The notes beneath the pieces are model-generated. The model made no database searches. It was given only the letters and a program-made list of their open reading frames with translations, and was not told the DNA's origin. 64,000 bases of DNA from contig CANJMF010000010.1 in NCBI GenBank assembly GCA_947475895.1, positions 28,972 through 92,971 of the forward strand, written 5' to 3'. Positions 9,143-18,100 of this stretch are shown here, one piece after another. Numbering within the stretch: position 1 is the first letter of the stretch; each line of letters starts with the position of its first letter. This stretch comes from Fidelibacterota bacterium. GTDB lineage: Bacteria > Pseudomonadota > Alphaproteobacteria > Rhodospirillales > Rhodospirillaceae. The position numbers and the translations under genes were made by a program.

Positions 9143-10741
9143 TTACAGGAAGTAGACCGTAACGCCAGGCATAACCATTTGGTCGCGGGCCATTTCCTTA
9201 ATGGCGGCCACGTAATCGGCGGCCCAAACGTCGAAACGCGACCGATCCGTACCGTTGATAGCCCAGTCCATAATAATAATGACGGGAGGCCGGGCCTCAC
9301 GGGTCCGAGTAATGGCGTTTTCGATCCAACCGGGCTCGCGCAAGGGTGTGCCATCGTCGGCAAAAAAATTATGCAGCAGGAGTCGCCGGCCGGCCATGAA
9401 AGCCACACCCGGGCAATAGGGGTAGCAAATGATACTGTCGCCAGGCTGTGAGTGGCTGGCAATGGCGTCTTGCAACGCGGCGAGATGATTTTTCTCGTTC
9501 AGGGTAACGCGGGCGTCGACGCTCGCTGATACAAATTGCTCTGTGCGGTCCCCGGCTACTCCAATCGCGCCTGTGCTGTCTGAATTCAACCCAACGCCGA
9601 GATAGATCCCAAGGTGTCCCATCAAAGCGCCGGCGACGACAACGCCGGCCGTTCGCACGAGCCGGTTTTGGTTGGCGCCGAGGCGGTTCATTTGCACCAT
9701 AATAACGGCAGCGAGAACGACGTAGCCCGGCATGAAGTTGGCGATATGCGCTAAATCGGGGCGAAAGAAAAAATAGTGCGGCAGAGTCGCGGCCGCCGCA
9801 AAAGTCGCCACCAGGAAAATCGGAAACAATTCGCGCCGACCTTTGAACCAAGTCGCTGCCGCCGCGAGCGCAAAGGCAAGCACGACGAGGGCCGGGAAAT
9901 AAATCAAAAGCGCGAGTGCTGCGGTGTCGCTGTGTAAAAGCGCGTGGCGGCCAGGACGTCCCAATACGGTCGCAGCTACGGAGACCGATTCATGCCCGGT
10001 GAGTCGTTCGATACCGCCAATGAGATAACCCATAATTAGGGCCGGATATTCCAAGTATTGGCTCACGAGCACATCAGCGTACCCGCCCGCCAACGCGACC
10101 AAAAGCGCCAAAGCCTGCACGCCGAGAAAACCGGAAAGCGCATTGAGGAATAACATTCGCCAGTTTGCACGCGGCGCGAGCAAGATCAGTCCAAAGAGTG
10201 AGGCCGTGAAAGCGTAACCAAAATCCGGACGCAGTAAGAAGGACGCCGACAGCGCAGCGCCCGCGAGCGCCGCGTCGAGCCGCGAGGCAAGCCGCAATCG
10301 CGTCGCGAGGCGCATCTGAGCCGCCACGTTCATCATCACGCCAAGCCCATAAAACGCCGTGGCCGGGAAGGGCGGCACCAACAAAATAATAGCCGTCATG
10401 AGAAGCGATAACCCGCGGCTTCCGGTGGCGGTCGATACGGCGGCGTACACCAGAAGGCTGGTAATCGTGATGCACGTAAAAAACAAAATGCGCACGATCA
10501 GAAAGTGAACGCCAAAGAGATGAAAGAGGCCTTCACCGATCTTGAACCATGTCACGCCATAGCTCAGGACGATGTCGTGAATATCCCGCCCGAGCAGCAG
10601 CTCATAGCAAACCTGCGCATAGTTGCCATCGTCGGCATAATTGAACCCGCTCCCGACATAGGCGGAATAATAGATGGCCGACAGCACCACCATTGCTGCA
10701 ACATAAAGCGCGTTAGCGCGCGAGGATTGGTGATTTAGCAT
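9143..10741 (-). CDS. Polytopic membrane protein, GT39/ArnT-like architecture
   Basis: 532 residues. Ten or more hydrophobic segments over residues 10-380, then a soluble domain of about 140 residues (DSIICYPYCPGVAFMAGRR, VIIIMDWAING). Early in the chain, YADDGNYAQVCYELLLGRD places acidic residues in the first periplasmic loop, as in GT-C enzymes that use polyprenyl-phosphate sugars. It lies between ppnN (4-base gap) and rfbC (11-base gap). Likely a glycosyltransferase acting on surface glycan, but neither donor nor acceptor is known. A protein of similar plan is encoded at 51359-53020. Confidence 0.65.
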   Translation of the reverse strand: MLNHQSSRANALYVAAMVVLSAIYYSAYVGSGFNYADDGNYAQVCYELLLGRDIHDIVLSYGVTWFKIGEGLFHLFGVHFLIVRILFFTCITITSLLVYAAVSTATGSRGLSLLMTAIILLVPPFPATAFYGLGVMMNVAAQMRLATRLRLASRLDAALAGAALSASFLLRPDFGYAFTASLFGLILLAPRANWRMLFLNALSGFLGVQALALLVALAGGYADVLVSQYLEYPALIMGYLIGGIERLTGHESVSVAATVLGRPGRHALLHSDTAALALLIYFPALVVLAFALAAAATWFKGRRELFPIFLVATFAAAATLPHYFFFRPDLAHIANFMPGYVVLAAVIMVQMNRLGANQNRLVRTAGVVVAGALMGHLGIYLGVGLNSDSTGAIGVAGDRTEQFVSASVDARVTLNEKNHLAALQDAIASHSQPGDSIICYPYCPGVAFMAGRRLLLHNFFADDGTPLREPGWIENAITRTREARPPVIIIMDWAINGTDRSRFDVWAADYVAAIKEMARDQMVMPGVTVYFL

Positions 10742-10745
10742 ACGT

Positions 10746-12170
10746 CTAGGTGAGTGTTGTCGGCGAAGCGATGCGATAAACCGGTTTGTATTCGCCCGAC
10801 AATTTCATGCGCTTTTCCGCGATAAATTGTGTAATCAGCGCATCCATCGGATTCATCAACTGCGGATCGCCGTGAATTTCAAACGGACCGCGCTCCTGAA
10901 TTTGGCGGACACCCGACTCTTTGACGTTGGCCGTCACAAGCGCAGAAAAAATCCGCCGCAAATTGATAACGCGGTCATAGACCGGCTGATCCATATGAAC
11001 GCGCAACGCCGCGACACTCTCATGGCTCACGGCAAAGGGTCGCTGGAATGCATCTGGAATATGCAGCGTCCAATTGAAATTATAGGCGTCGCCGGTGTCT
11101 TTGCGGTGCAAACGCACCTGCTCCAACCCGGCGTTCATGGCGCGTGCAACCTCGGCAGGGTTGTCAATAATGGTGCGGTAGCGGGCGCGCGCTTGCTTGC
11201 CCAGCGTCAGTTCAACGAAGGCGTCAATGTTCTTGAAGTAATCGACGGCAGTTGCCGGTCCCGTCAAAATTAACGGCACGGGCTGATTGGCATTTTCCGG
11301 CGCCAATAGCACACCAAGCACGTAGAGGATTTCCTCCATCGTGCCGACCCCGCCGGGGAAAATGATGATGCCGTGGCCGAGGCGAACGAAAGCCTCCAGG
11401 CGCTTTTCGATATCCGGCAAGATCACAAGCTGATTGACGATCGGATTTGGCGGCTCCGCGGCCACGATGCCGGGTTCCGTCAGTCCGACATATCGTCCCG
11501 TTGTGATGCGTTGCTTCGCGTGCGCGATGGTGGCGCCTTTCATAGGCCCTTTCATGGCACCAGGACCGCAGCCGGTGCAGACGTTCAATCCGCGCAAGCC
11601 CAGCTCATATCCCACGCGCTTGGAGTAGTCGTACTCTTCGCGTGAAATGGCGTGTCCGCCCCAACAAACCACCAGATCCGGTCGGCCCTTGCTGTCGAGC
11701 ACGCGCGCGTTTCGCAGAATGCAAAAGACGGCGTTGGTGATGTCGTCGGGCTTCGCCAGGTCGAAGCGTCCACTGTCGATCACTTCGTTGGCGATATAAA
11801 CGATGTCGCGCAGCACCGCGAAAAGATGTTCTTTCACGCCTTGAATCATCTGGCCGTCGACGAAGGCGATGGCTGGCGCGTGGCTCAGCTCGAGTTTGAT
11901 TCCATAGGCCTCGCGCACAATGCGAAGATCGAAGTCGGCATATTTTTCGAACAGCAGTGCCGCATCGTCGCTATAGCTTCCGGAATTCAGCACCGCCAAC
12001 GCACACCGCTTCAGGAGCGGATAGAGACCGCCTTGGCCGCGATCCAAAAGTTTGGCGACCTCTTCGTGCGATAAATTCTCCAGGCTGCCGCGTGGCGCGA
12101 CTTGTGCATCGACAAATTCCCGCGCATCGATGACCGCAGCGACGCCGGCTTTTTCAGATTGTGTTTGCAT
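10746..12170 (-). CDS. ppnN: Nucleotide 5'-monophosphate nucleosidase (LOG family), PpnN-like
   Basis: 474 residues from ATG 12170 with GGCGGA a few bases upstream. The 64-codon upstream extension looks non-coding. The central LOG domain carries CTGCGPGAMKGPMKGA and FPGGVGTMEEILYVLG, the PGGxGTxxE motif of nucleosidases that cleave ribose 5-phosphate from nucleoside monophosphates. The flanking N- and C-terminal regions match the longer PpnN/YgdH arrangement (E. coli protein about 454 residues), which responds to (p)ppGpp. It sits at the head of a leftward string that continues into glycan genes, with no obvious functional link. Confidence 0.88.
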   Translation of the reverse strand: MQTQSEKAGVAAVIDAREFVDAQVAPRGSLENLSHEEVAKLLDRGQGGLYPLLKRCALAVLNSGSYSDDAALLFEKYADFDLRIVREAYGIKLELSHAPAIAFVDGQMIQGVKEHLFAVLRDIVYIANEVIDSGRFDLAKPDDITNAVFCILRNARVLDSKGRPDLVVCWGGHAISREEYDYSKRVGYELGLRGLNVCTGCGPGAMKGPMKGATIAHAKQRITTGRYVGLTEPGIVAAEPPNPIVNQLVILPDIEKRLEAFVRLGHGIIIFPGGVGTMEEILYVLGVLLAPENANQPVPLILTGPATAVDYFKNIDAFVELTLGKQARARYRTIIDNPAEVARAMNAGLEQVRLHRKDTGDAYNFNWTLHIPDAFQRPFAVSHESVAALRVHMDQPVYDRVINLRRIFSALVTANVKESGVRQIQERGPFEIHGDPQLMNPMDALITQFIAEKRMKLSGEYKPVYRIASPTTLT

Positions 12171-12558
12171 CGTATCCGCCAAGTATCCGTCAAATTTGAT
12201 TAACCTGCGGGCGCTGCCCCGTCCCGACACCATAACTATGAAAATCACCGCGGCTGTCACCAATATTTTGTAGAGCCGGCAGTGCGCTACCCCCAAGAAT
12301 GGCAAAAGCGGGGTGCATGGGAGTGTGGACGGTCGCGCGTTAAAACCGGTGCGCCGCAGCATCGTTTAGCTGCGCACGCGACGGTCGCCAGATTGCAAAT
12401 CGGGCAAAAACGGCTATATTAAGGGATATCGAGTTCTGCGCCTGCCTTGCTGCAGCCCGTTCGCGGGCCCTCCCCAAGACAACGCTGGAATCGAGGAAAG
12501 GCAGCGCGATGGTCGCGCGGCTGAGCAATACGCGAGATGCGTTTCTAAGGAGGTCCAT
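12171..12558. other. Intergenic region between ppnN and the cold-shock gene
   Basis: 388 bases between divergent genes. The left part holds the ppnN upstream region with no clear promoter. The right part holds the csp promoter (12393-12420) and a leader of about 130 bases. Antisense frames here overlap csp and look like shadows. No other gene seen. Confidence 0.5.
12393..12420 (+). promoter_or_regulatory. Candidate sigma-70 promoter of the cold-shock gene
   Basis: TTGCAA (12393-12398), 16-base spacer, TATATT (12415-12420). It would give a 5' leader of roughly 130 bases before the ATG at 12559. Long leaders that refold in the cold are known for cspA-type genes. Confidence 0.45.
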
Positions 12559-12762
12559 ATGGCCAGTGGTACAGTGAAGTGGTTCAATTCTCAAAAAGGC
12601 TTCGGCTTTATTCAGCCCAGCGACGGCGGCAAAGACGTGTTCGTGCACATCAGCGCTGTTGAACGCGCCGGCCTGAGCGGTCTGAACGAAGGACAAAAAG
12701 TGAGCTACGACGTGGTGACTGAGCGCGGCAAGAGCGCCGCCGGTAACCTCAAAGCGACCTAA
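12559..12762 (+). CDS. Cold-shock domain protein
   Basis: 67 residues, a single OB-fold cold-shock domain. Starts MASGTVKWFNSQKGFGFIQP with RNP1 (KGFGFI) and RNP2 (VFVHI) intact, so it should bind single-stranded nucleic acid and act as an RNA chaperone or antiterminator. A near-perfect Shine-Dalgarno (AAGGAGGT) lies five bases before the ATG. The gene is monocistronic, with its own promoter and a strong terminator. Which Csp paralogue it is cannot be told. Confidence 0.97.
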   Translation: MASGTVKWFNSQKGFGFIQPSDGGKDVFVHISAVERAGLSGLNEGQKVSYDVVTERGKSAAGNLKAT

Positions 12763-12781
12763 TTCACAAAGCTTTTGAAAC

Positions 12782-12813
12782 AAAAAACCCGGCGCAAGAC
12801 GCCGGGTTTTTTT
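12782..12813 (+). terminator. Rho-independent terminator after the cold-shock gene
   Basis: Stem ACCCGGCG/CGCCGGGT with a 5-base loop, flanked by A6 on the left and T7 on the right. It can serve both the rightward csp gene and the leftward PHB depolymerase gene. Confidence 0.92.
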
Positions 12814-12843
12814 ATGGCCGATTTTTAAGCACGATCGGTACGG

Positions 12844-14073
12844 CTACATCGTTGAAAGCATAAGATTGCGAACGTTGGGATAAATTTGGTTTTCCCATTT
12901 CTGTCCGCTGAAAACGCCGTAATGACCGACGCCCGCCTGAAGATGGTGGCGCTTCATATACGGTTTCAAGTTCGAACAGAGATCATGGGCGGCCACCGTT
13001 TGCCCAGGCGCGCAGATATCGTCACGTTCACCTTCAACGGTGAGAAGGGCTGTCTTGCGAATCGCCTTCGGATCAACAGGTTTACCACGATAGGTGAGTT
13101 TGCCTTGCGGCAGCAAAGCGTCTTGGAAAACTTTTTGCACTGTCTCGAGATAAAACTCAGCCGGCAAATCGAGCACCGAGAAATACTCATCGTAAAAATT
13201 TTTGATGACGTCGGCTTTTTCATTCTCGCCCGATGCGAGATAATGAAATAAATCGCGATGAGCGCGCTGATGTCGCGCGCTGTTCATCGCCATGAACGAT
13301 GTTGTCTGCAAGAAACCAGGATAAACGCGCCGTCCTGCGCCCTCGATGCCGCAGGGAACGGTGGAAATCAGGTTTTCTTCAAACCAAGCGATCGGATGAC
13401 TCTCGGCGAGCTTGTTTACATTCGTCGGATTGATGCGCGTGTCCACGGGGCCCGCCATCAGAGTCATACTCGCGGGTGTTGCCGGGTTGCCGGCCTCGGC
13501 CATCACGGCCGTGGCGGCTAACGCCTGAACGCATGGCTGACAAACCGCGATGATGTGGCTGTTGGGCCCCATGGTTTCCAGGAAGCGGATGAGGTGCTCG
13601 GTATAATCATCAAAGCCGAATGTGCCGGCGCCGGGTGGGATATAGCGCGCGTTATGCCAATCGGTGATGTAGACGTCGTGTTCGCGCAAAAGGGTTTTTA
13701 CCGTGCCCCGCAAAAGGGTCGCGAAGTGGCCCGAGAGAGGCGCCACCACGAGAACCTTGGGCAAAGGCGCATCGCTCTCTTTGCGAAAATGGAGGAGGGT
13801 GGCGAACGGCGTGGCGAGCGCGGCTTCCTCTCGCACTGCAACCTGCTTGTCACCGATGTCTATTGTGTCGATGCCATACCCTGGCCGGCGGTGATGAAAG
13901 CGGGACCGGACGACCATTTCCAGGCCTGCCGACACGCGCCGCGCCCAGTCCCCACCCGGGAGTCCTGCAAGCGGATCAATGAATTGCTTGGCGGCGCGAG
14001 CAACCATGCGCACAGGCCGCATCATATCGGCGTGCTTTTGGTACCAGAAATATAGCATTCGGCCGCGTTTCAC
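12844..14073 (-). CDS. phaZ: Intracellular polyhydroxybutyrate depolymerase
   Basis: 409 residues from a GTG at 14073 with AGGAG nine bases upstream. Matches the intracellular PHB depolymerase family: MLYFWYQKHADMMRP at the start, ITDWHNARYIP near 135, the nucleophile region IAVCQPCVQALAA with Cys in place of a lipase-box Ser, MAGPVDTRINPT, and a late His in AGVGHYGVFSG. It mobilises stored PHB granules to hydroxybutyrate oligomers in the cytoplasm. The other PHA genes are far away at 59971-62202. Several TGC triplets lie just upstream. Confidence 0.93.
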   Translation of the reverse strand: MKRGRMLYFWYQKHADMMRPVRMVARAAKQFIDPLAGLPGGDWARRVSAGLEMVVRSRFHHRRPGYGIDTIDIGDKQVAVREEAALATPFATLLHFRKESDAPLPKVLVVAPLSGHFATLLRGTVKTLLREHDVYITDWHNARYIPPGAGTFGFDDYTEHLIRFLETMGPNSHIIAVCQPCVQALAATAVMAEAGNPATPASMTLMAGPVDTRINPTNVNKLAESHPIAWFEENLISTVPCGIEGAGRRVYPGFLQTTSFMAMNSARHQRAHRDLFHYLASGENEKADVIKNFYDEYFSVLDLPAEFYLETVQKVFQDALLPQGKLTYRGKPVDPKAIRKTALLTVEGERDDICAPGQTVAAHDLCSNLKPYMKRHHLQAGVGHYGVFSGQKWENQIYPNVRNLMLSTM

Positions 14074-14164
14074 CTTGTTTGGCTCCTAGGCTTAAAAGGC
14101 TAGTGCAATTTATGCTGCGTTGCGAGATGATCTTTCGAATACACACTTCTGGGTCCGGGCCATT

Positions 14165-14851
14165 ATGGCCAGGGCTGGAAGGCGTAATTGGGGAGGTACG
14201 GCCCTGACAACGTTAACGATTTCGAGCCGCAATTACTCGTCCTGGTCGCTACGCGGCTGGTTGCTATGCAAGATTGCGGGGATCGAGTTCACGGTTAAGA
14301 CCGTTTCCCTGGATGATCCATCGGCACGGGCGGAACTCCTGTTACTCTCGCCGTCATGCCTCGTCCCGTGTTTGGATCACAAGGGGGCCAAAATCTGGGA
14401 CACCCTAGCGATCGCAGAATACTTAGATGAAGAGTTTCCAAAAGCCGGCATGTTACCCAGTGACCGCGTAAAACGGGCGCGTTGCCGCTCGGTGTCCGGT
14501 GAGATGCACTCCGGATTTTACAATCTCCGCTCTGCACTGCCGATGAACCTCAAGGCACGCTTTCCCAACTTCAAAACCTGGGCCGGCGCAAAGCCCGATA
14601 TCGCGCGGGTTAAGGCCATCTGGCAGGAATGCTTGGATGAAAGCGGGGGTCCCTATCTCTTTGGCAAATTATCTATGGCAGATGCCATGTATGCTCCCGT
14701 CTGCACGCGCTTTAATACCTATGACGTCGAAATGGACGACGTTTCGGCGGCGTATTGCAAAACGATTCTGAAATGGCCGGCGCTCAATGAATGGATTGAA
14801 GCGGCAAAATCCGAGCCCGACGAAATGGCAGAATTAGATGCCGAGTTTTAG
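14165..14851 (+). CDS. Glutathione S-transferase family protein
   Basis: 228 residues from ATG 14165. Thioredoxin-like N-terminal domain (TLTISSRNYSSWSLRGWLLC, with Ser as likely glutathione-activating residue), LVPCLDHKG with cis-Pro, DTLAIAEYLDEEFP, then an all-helical C-terminal domain. The family part begins only at TLTISS. A GGGAGG Shine-Dalgarno lies eight bases before a CTG at 14204 that would give exactly that N-terminus, so the true start may be the rare CTG codon. Substrate unknown. Divergent from phaZ. Confidence 0.85.
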   Translation: MARAGRRNWGGTALTTLTISSRNYSSWSLRGWLLCKIAGIEFTVKTVSLDDPSARAELLLLSPSCLVPCLDHKGAKIWDTLAIAEYLDEEFPKAGMLPSDRVKRARCRSVSGEMHSGFYNLRSALPMNLKARFPNFKTWAGAKPDIARVKAIWQECLDESGGPYLFGKLSMADAMYAPVCTRFNTYDVEMDDVSAAYCKTILKWPALNEWIEAAKSEPDEMAELDAEF

Positions 14852-14944
14852 GCCCAACTCCTAAGGGCGCCTGCCTGCCCAGCCCACTACTAATTGTGGT
14901 GTTTCGGCTCCAATTGAAAAATTGTGCGCGCGAACAACCGCTAC

Positions 14945-14969
14945 GGAACATTTCGCATCACAGGGCGTT
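14945..14969 (+). promoter_or_regulatory. EcfG-type (general stress response) promoter match
   Basis: GGAAC at 14945-14949 and CGTT at 14966-14969 with a 16-base spacer, an exact fit to the consensus GGAAC-N16/17-CGTT for the alphaproteobacterial general-stress sigma factor EcfG. It would start a transcript near 14976, giving a leader of about 190 bases before the hybrid kinase ATG at 15165. Confidence 0.55.
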
Positions 14970-15032
14970 GGTAACCCTCAGGAGGGTTGCGGCTAGAGGC
15001 AAGCTGCGGGCGCGGTGGTAACCACTCATGAC

Positions 15033-15069
15033 GAAGAACGCACCGATGATGGCGGTGCATCGTTTCTTC
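15033..15069 (+). other. Stem-loop in the hybrid-kinase leader
   Basis: Inner stem GCACCG/CGGTGC with a 7-base loop, extended by GAAGAA/TTCTTC across an asymmetric internal loop. No T-tract follows, so it is not a standard terminator. Possibly a leader or small-RNA element. Confidence 0.35.
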
Positions 15070-15164
15070 TGTGGCCATTTCGTGACGCATCAGCACCTAC
15101 CGTGACCGGCGCGAAGCGACTCGTAAGAGCGTCCGCGTAGTTCGCACAGACAAGGGGCGCAGCC

Positions 15165-18100
15165 ATGAACAAAGTCGCAATGGTTTCCACGCAGCTGGAC
15201 AACAATCATCTCCTGTCCGCTTTGCGCGCATTCCGAAAGGGCGACTTCTCGGTTCGCTTGCCCACAGGCCTCAGTGGCGTTGACGGCGATATCGCCGACG
15301 CCTTCAACGAAGCCGTGGAAATGAGCGAGCGCATGACGCGCGAGTTCGAGCGCCTCGGCGATTTCGTCGGCAAAGACGGCAAGATCGGACACCGCGCCAA
15401 GCTCCCCACGGCACAAGGCTCCTGGGCTGAGAACATCGACACCATCAACACCCTGATCGCGGACATGGTGCAGCCCACCGCCGAAATGGCCCGCGTGATC
15501 GGCGCCGTCGCGCGCGGTGACTTGTCGCAAACCATGAATCTCGAAATCGATGGCCGTCCTCTGCGTGGTGAATTTCTGCGCATTGGTAAGGTCGTGAATA
15601 CGATGGTGGGGCAGTTGTCGTCCTTCGCCTCGGAAGTGACGCGCGTCGCGCGCGAAGTGGGTACCGAAGGACGACTGGGCGGTCAGGCGCAGGTGCGCGG
15701 CGTCGCCGGTACGTGGAAAGACTTGACCGATAACGTGAACCTCATGGCCGCGAACTTGACTGGCCAGGTGCGTAACATCGCCGAAGTGACGACCGCGGTG
15801 GCCAAAGGCGACTTGTCCAAGAAAATCGCCGTCGACGTCAAAGGCGAAATCTTGGAGCTGAAGAACACCATTAACACCATGGTGGATCAGCTAAACGGCT
15901 TCGCCTCGGAAGTGACGCGCGTCGCGCGCGAAGTGGGTACCGAAGGAAAGCTCGGCGGTCAGGCGCAGGTGCCCGGCGTCGCGGGGCTCTGGCGCGATCT
16001 AACCGATAACGTGAACGCCATGGCCGCCAACTTGACGGGCCAAGTGCGTAACATCGCCGAAGTGACGGCCGCCGTGGCCACGGGGGACTTGTCCAAGAAA
16101 ATCACCGTCGACGTGCGCGGCGAAATTCTCGAACTGAAATCCACCATCAACACCATGGTGGACCAGCTGAACTCCTTCGCCTCGGAAGTGACGCGTGTCG
16201 CGCGCGAAGTCGGTACCGAAGGAAAGCTGGGTGGTCAGGCCAACGTGCGCGGCGTCGCCGGTACGTGGAAAGATTTGACCGATAACGTGAACATGATGGC
16301 CGCCAATTTGACCGGCCAGGTGCGTAACATCGCCGAAGTGACGACCGCCATCGCGCGCGGCGACTTGTCCAGAAAGATCACCGTCGACGTGAAGGGCGAA
16401 ATTCTCGAACTGAAGTCCACGATTAATACGCTCGTCGATCAGCTGAACTCGTTCGCTTCCGAAGTGACGCGCGTCGCGCGCGAAGTCGGCACCGAAGGAA
16501 AGCTGGGTGGTCAGGCCCAAGTGCCAGGCGTCGCCGGTACGTGGAAAGATTTGACCGATAACGTGAACATGATGGCCGCCAACCTGACGTCTCAGGTGCG
16601 TGGTATCGCCGACGTCGTGACCGCGGTGGCGCAAGGTAACCTGCGCCGCAAACTGACCGTCGACGCGAAGGGCGAAATCGCCTCGCTGGCCGACACCATC
16701 AACGGGATGATCGAGACGCTGGCGACCTTCGCCGATCAGGTAACCAACGTGGCCCGCGAAGTGGGTATCGAAGGAAAACTGGGCGGTCAGGCCCGCGTGC
16801 CTGGCGCCGCCGGTCTGTGGCGCGACTTGACCGACAACGTGAATCAGCTGGCCGCAAATCTGACCACACAGGTCCGCGCCATCGCCGAAGTGTCCACGGC
16901 CGTGACGAAGGGTGACTTGACCCGGTCCATCGCCGTCGAAGCGTCAGGCGAAGTGGCCGCACTGAAAGATAACATCAACGAGATGATCCGAAATCTGAAG
17001 GATCAGACGTTGAAAAACACCGAGCAGGACTGGCTGAAAACCAACCTCGCGCGCTTCACGCGCATGTTGCAGGGCGAACGCGATCTGGCCACCGTGTCGA
17101 ACATGGTGTTGTCGGAACTGGCACCGCTGGTCAACGCGCAGCACGGCTTATTCTACGTCACCGACAAAGACGAGGAAGGCAGTGTCACACTCAATCTCGC
17201 CGCCTCATACGCATTCACACATCGCAAGCACCTCTCGAACAAGTTCGCGCTGCGCGAAGGATTGGTCGGACAGTGCGCCTACGAAAAATCGCGCATTCTG
17301 TTGACCAACGTTCCGATGGACTACGTCAAGGTCGCCTCGGGTCTTGGTGAAGCCGCACCCTTGAACGTGATCGTGCTGCCGGCCGTGTTCGAAGGCGAAG
17401 TGAACGCGGTCATCGAACTCGCGTCCTTCAGCGAGTTCTCCGAAACCCACCAATCGTTCCTCGATCAGTTGATGGAATCGATCGGGATCGTGTTGAATAC
17501 AATCGCTGCCAACATGCGTACCGAAGGCCTGTTGAAGCAGTCGCAGCTCCTGACGTCGGAACTGCAAGCCCAGCAGGAGGAGTTGAAAAAGACCAACGAC
17601 CGTCTTGAGCAACAAGCCAACTCGCTGCGTCAATCGGAAGAACTTCTGCGCACGAAGCAGGACGAATTGCAGCGCACCAACGTCGAACTGGAAGACAAAG
17701 CGCAACTGCTGTCCACGCAGAATGCGCAGGTGGAAGCCAAGAACCGCGAAGTGGAACAAGCCAAGCACGACCTGGAAGAAAAAGCCGAACAGCTGGCGCT
17801 CACGTCCAAGTACAAATCGGAATTCTTGGCCAACATGAGCCACGAGTTGCGCACGCCGCTGAACAGCTTGCTCATTCTCTCGAAGTTGCTGTCTGCGAAC
17901 ACACAAGGCAACCTGACCGAAAAGCAGGTGGAATTCTCGCACTCCATCCACCACGCAGGTTCCGATCTGCTGGCACTCATCAACGACATTCTCGATCTGT
18001 CCAAGATCGAGTCCGGTACGGTCTCGCTCGATGTCGGCGAAACCTTCTTCGCCAGCCTGCGCGACCACATGGATCGCACCTTCGCCCAGATGGCGCAGGA

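Larger units (their letters stand above)
14852..15164. other. Intergenic region: EcfG-type promoter and structured leader
   Basis: 313 bases with no ORF of note. They hold the GGAAC/CGTT promoter match (14945-14969) and three possible hairpins: AACCCT/AGGGTT (14973-14988), GTGG/CCAC (about 15014-15024) and a long stem at 15033-15069. All belong to the 5' side of the hybrid kinase gene. Confidence 0.55.

Noticed and set aside
12340..12783. 147-codon antisense ORF across the cold-shock gene
   Set aside because: It overlaps csp, its leader and its ribosome site. No domain seen.
14103..14123. Cluster of TGC triplets upstream of phaZ as a PhaR site
   Set aside because: Triplets are irregularly spaced with no TGC-N3-GCA palindrome. 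Too weak to call.
15999..16634. 211-codon antisense ORF in the HAMP repeats
   Set aside because: Its internal repeats only mirror the 276-bp repeats of the sense gene.
15627..17006. Tandem repeats as CRISPR or satellite
   Set aside because: The unit is 276 bases, in frame and encodes HAMP domains. No spacers.
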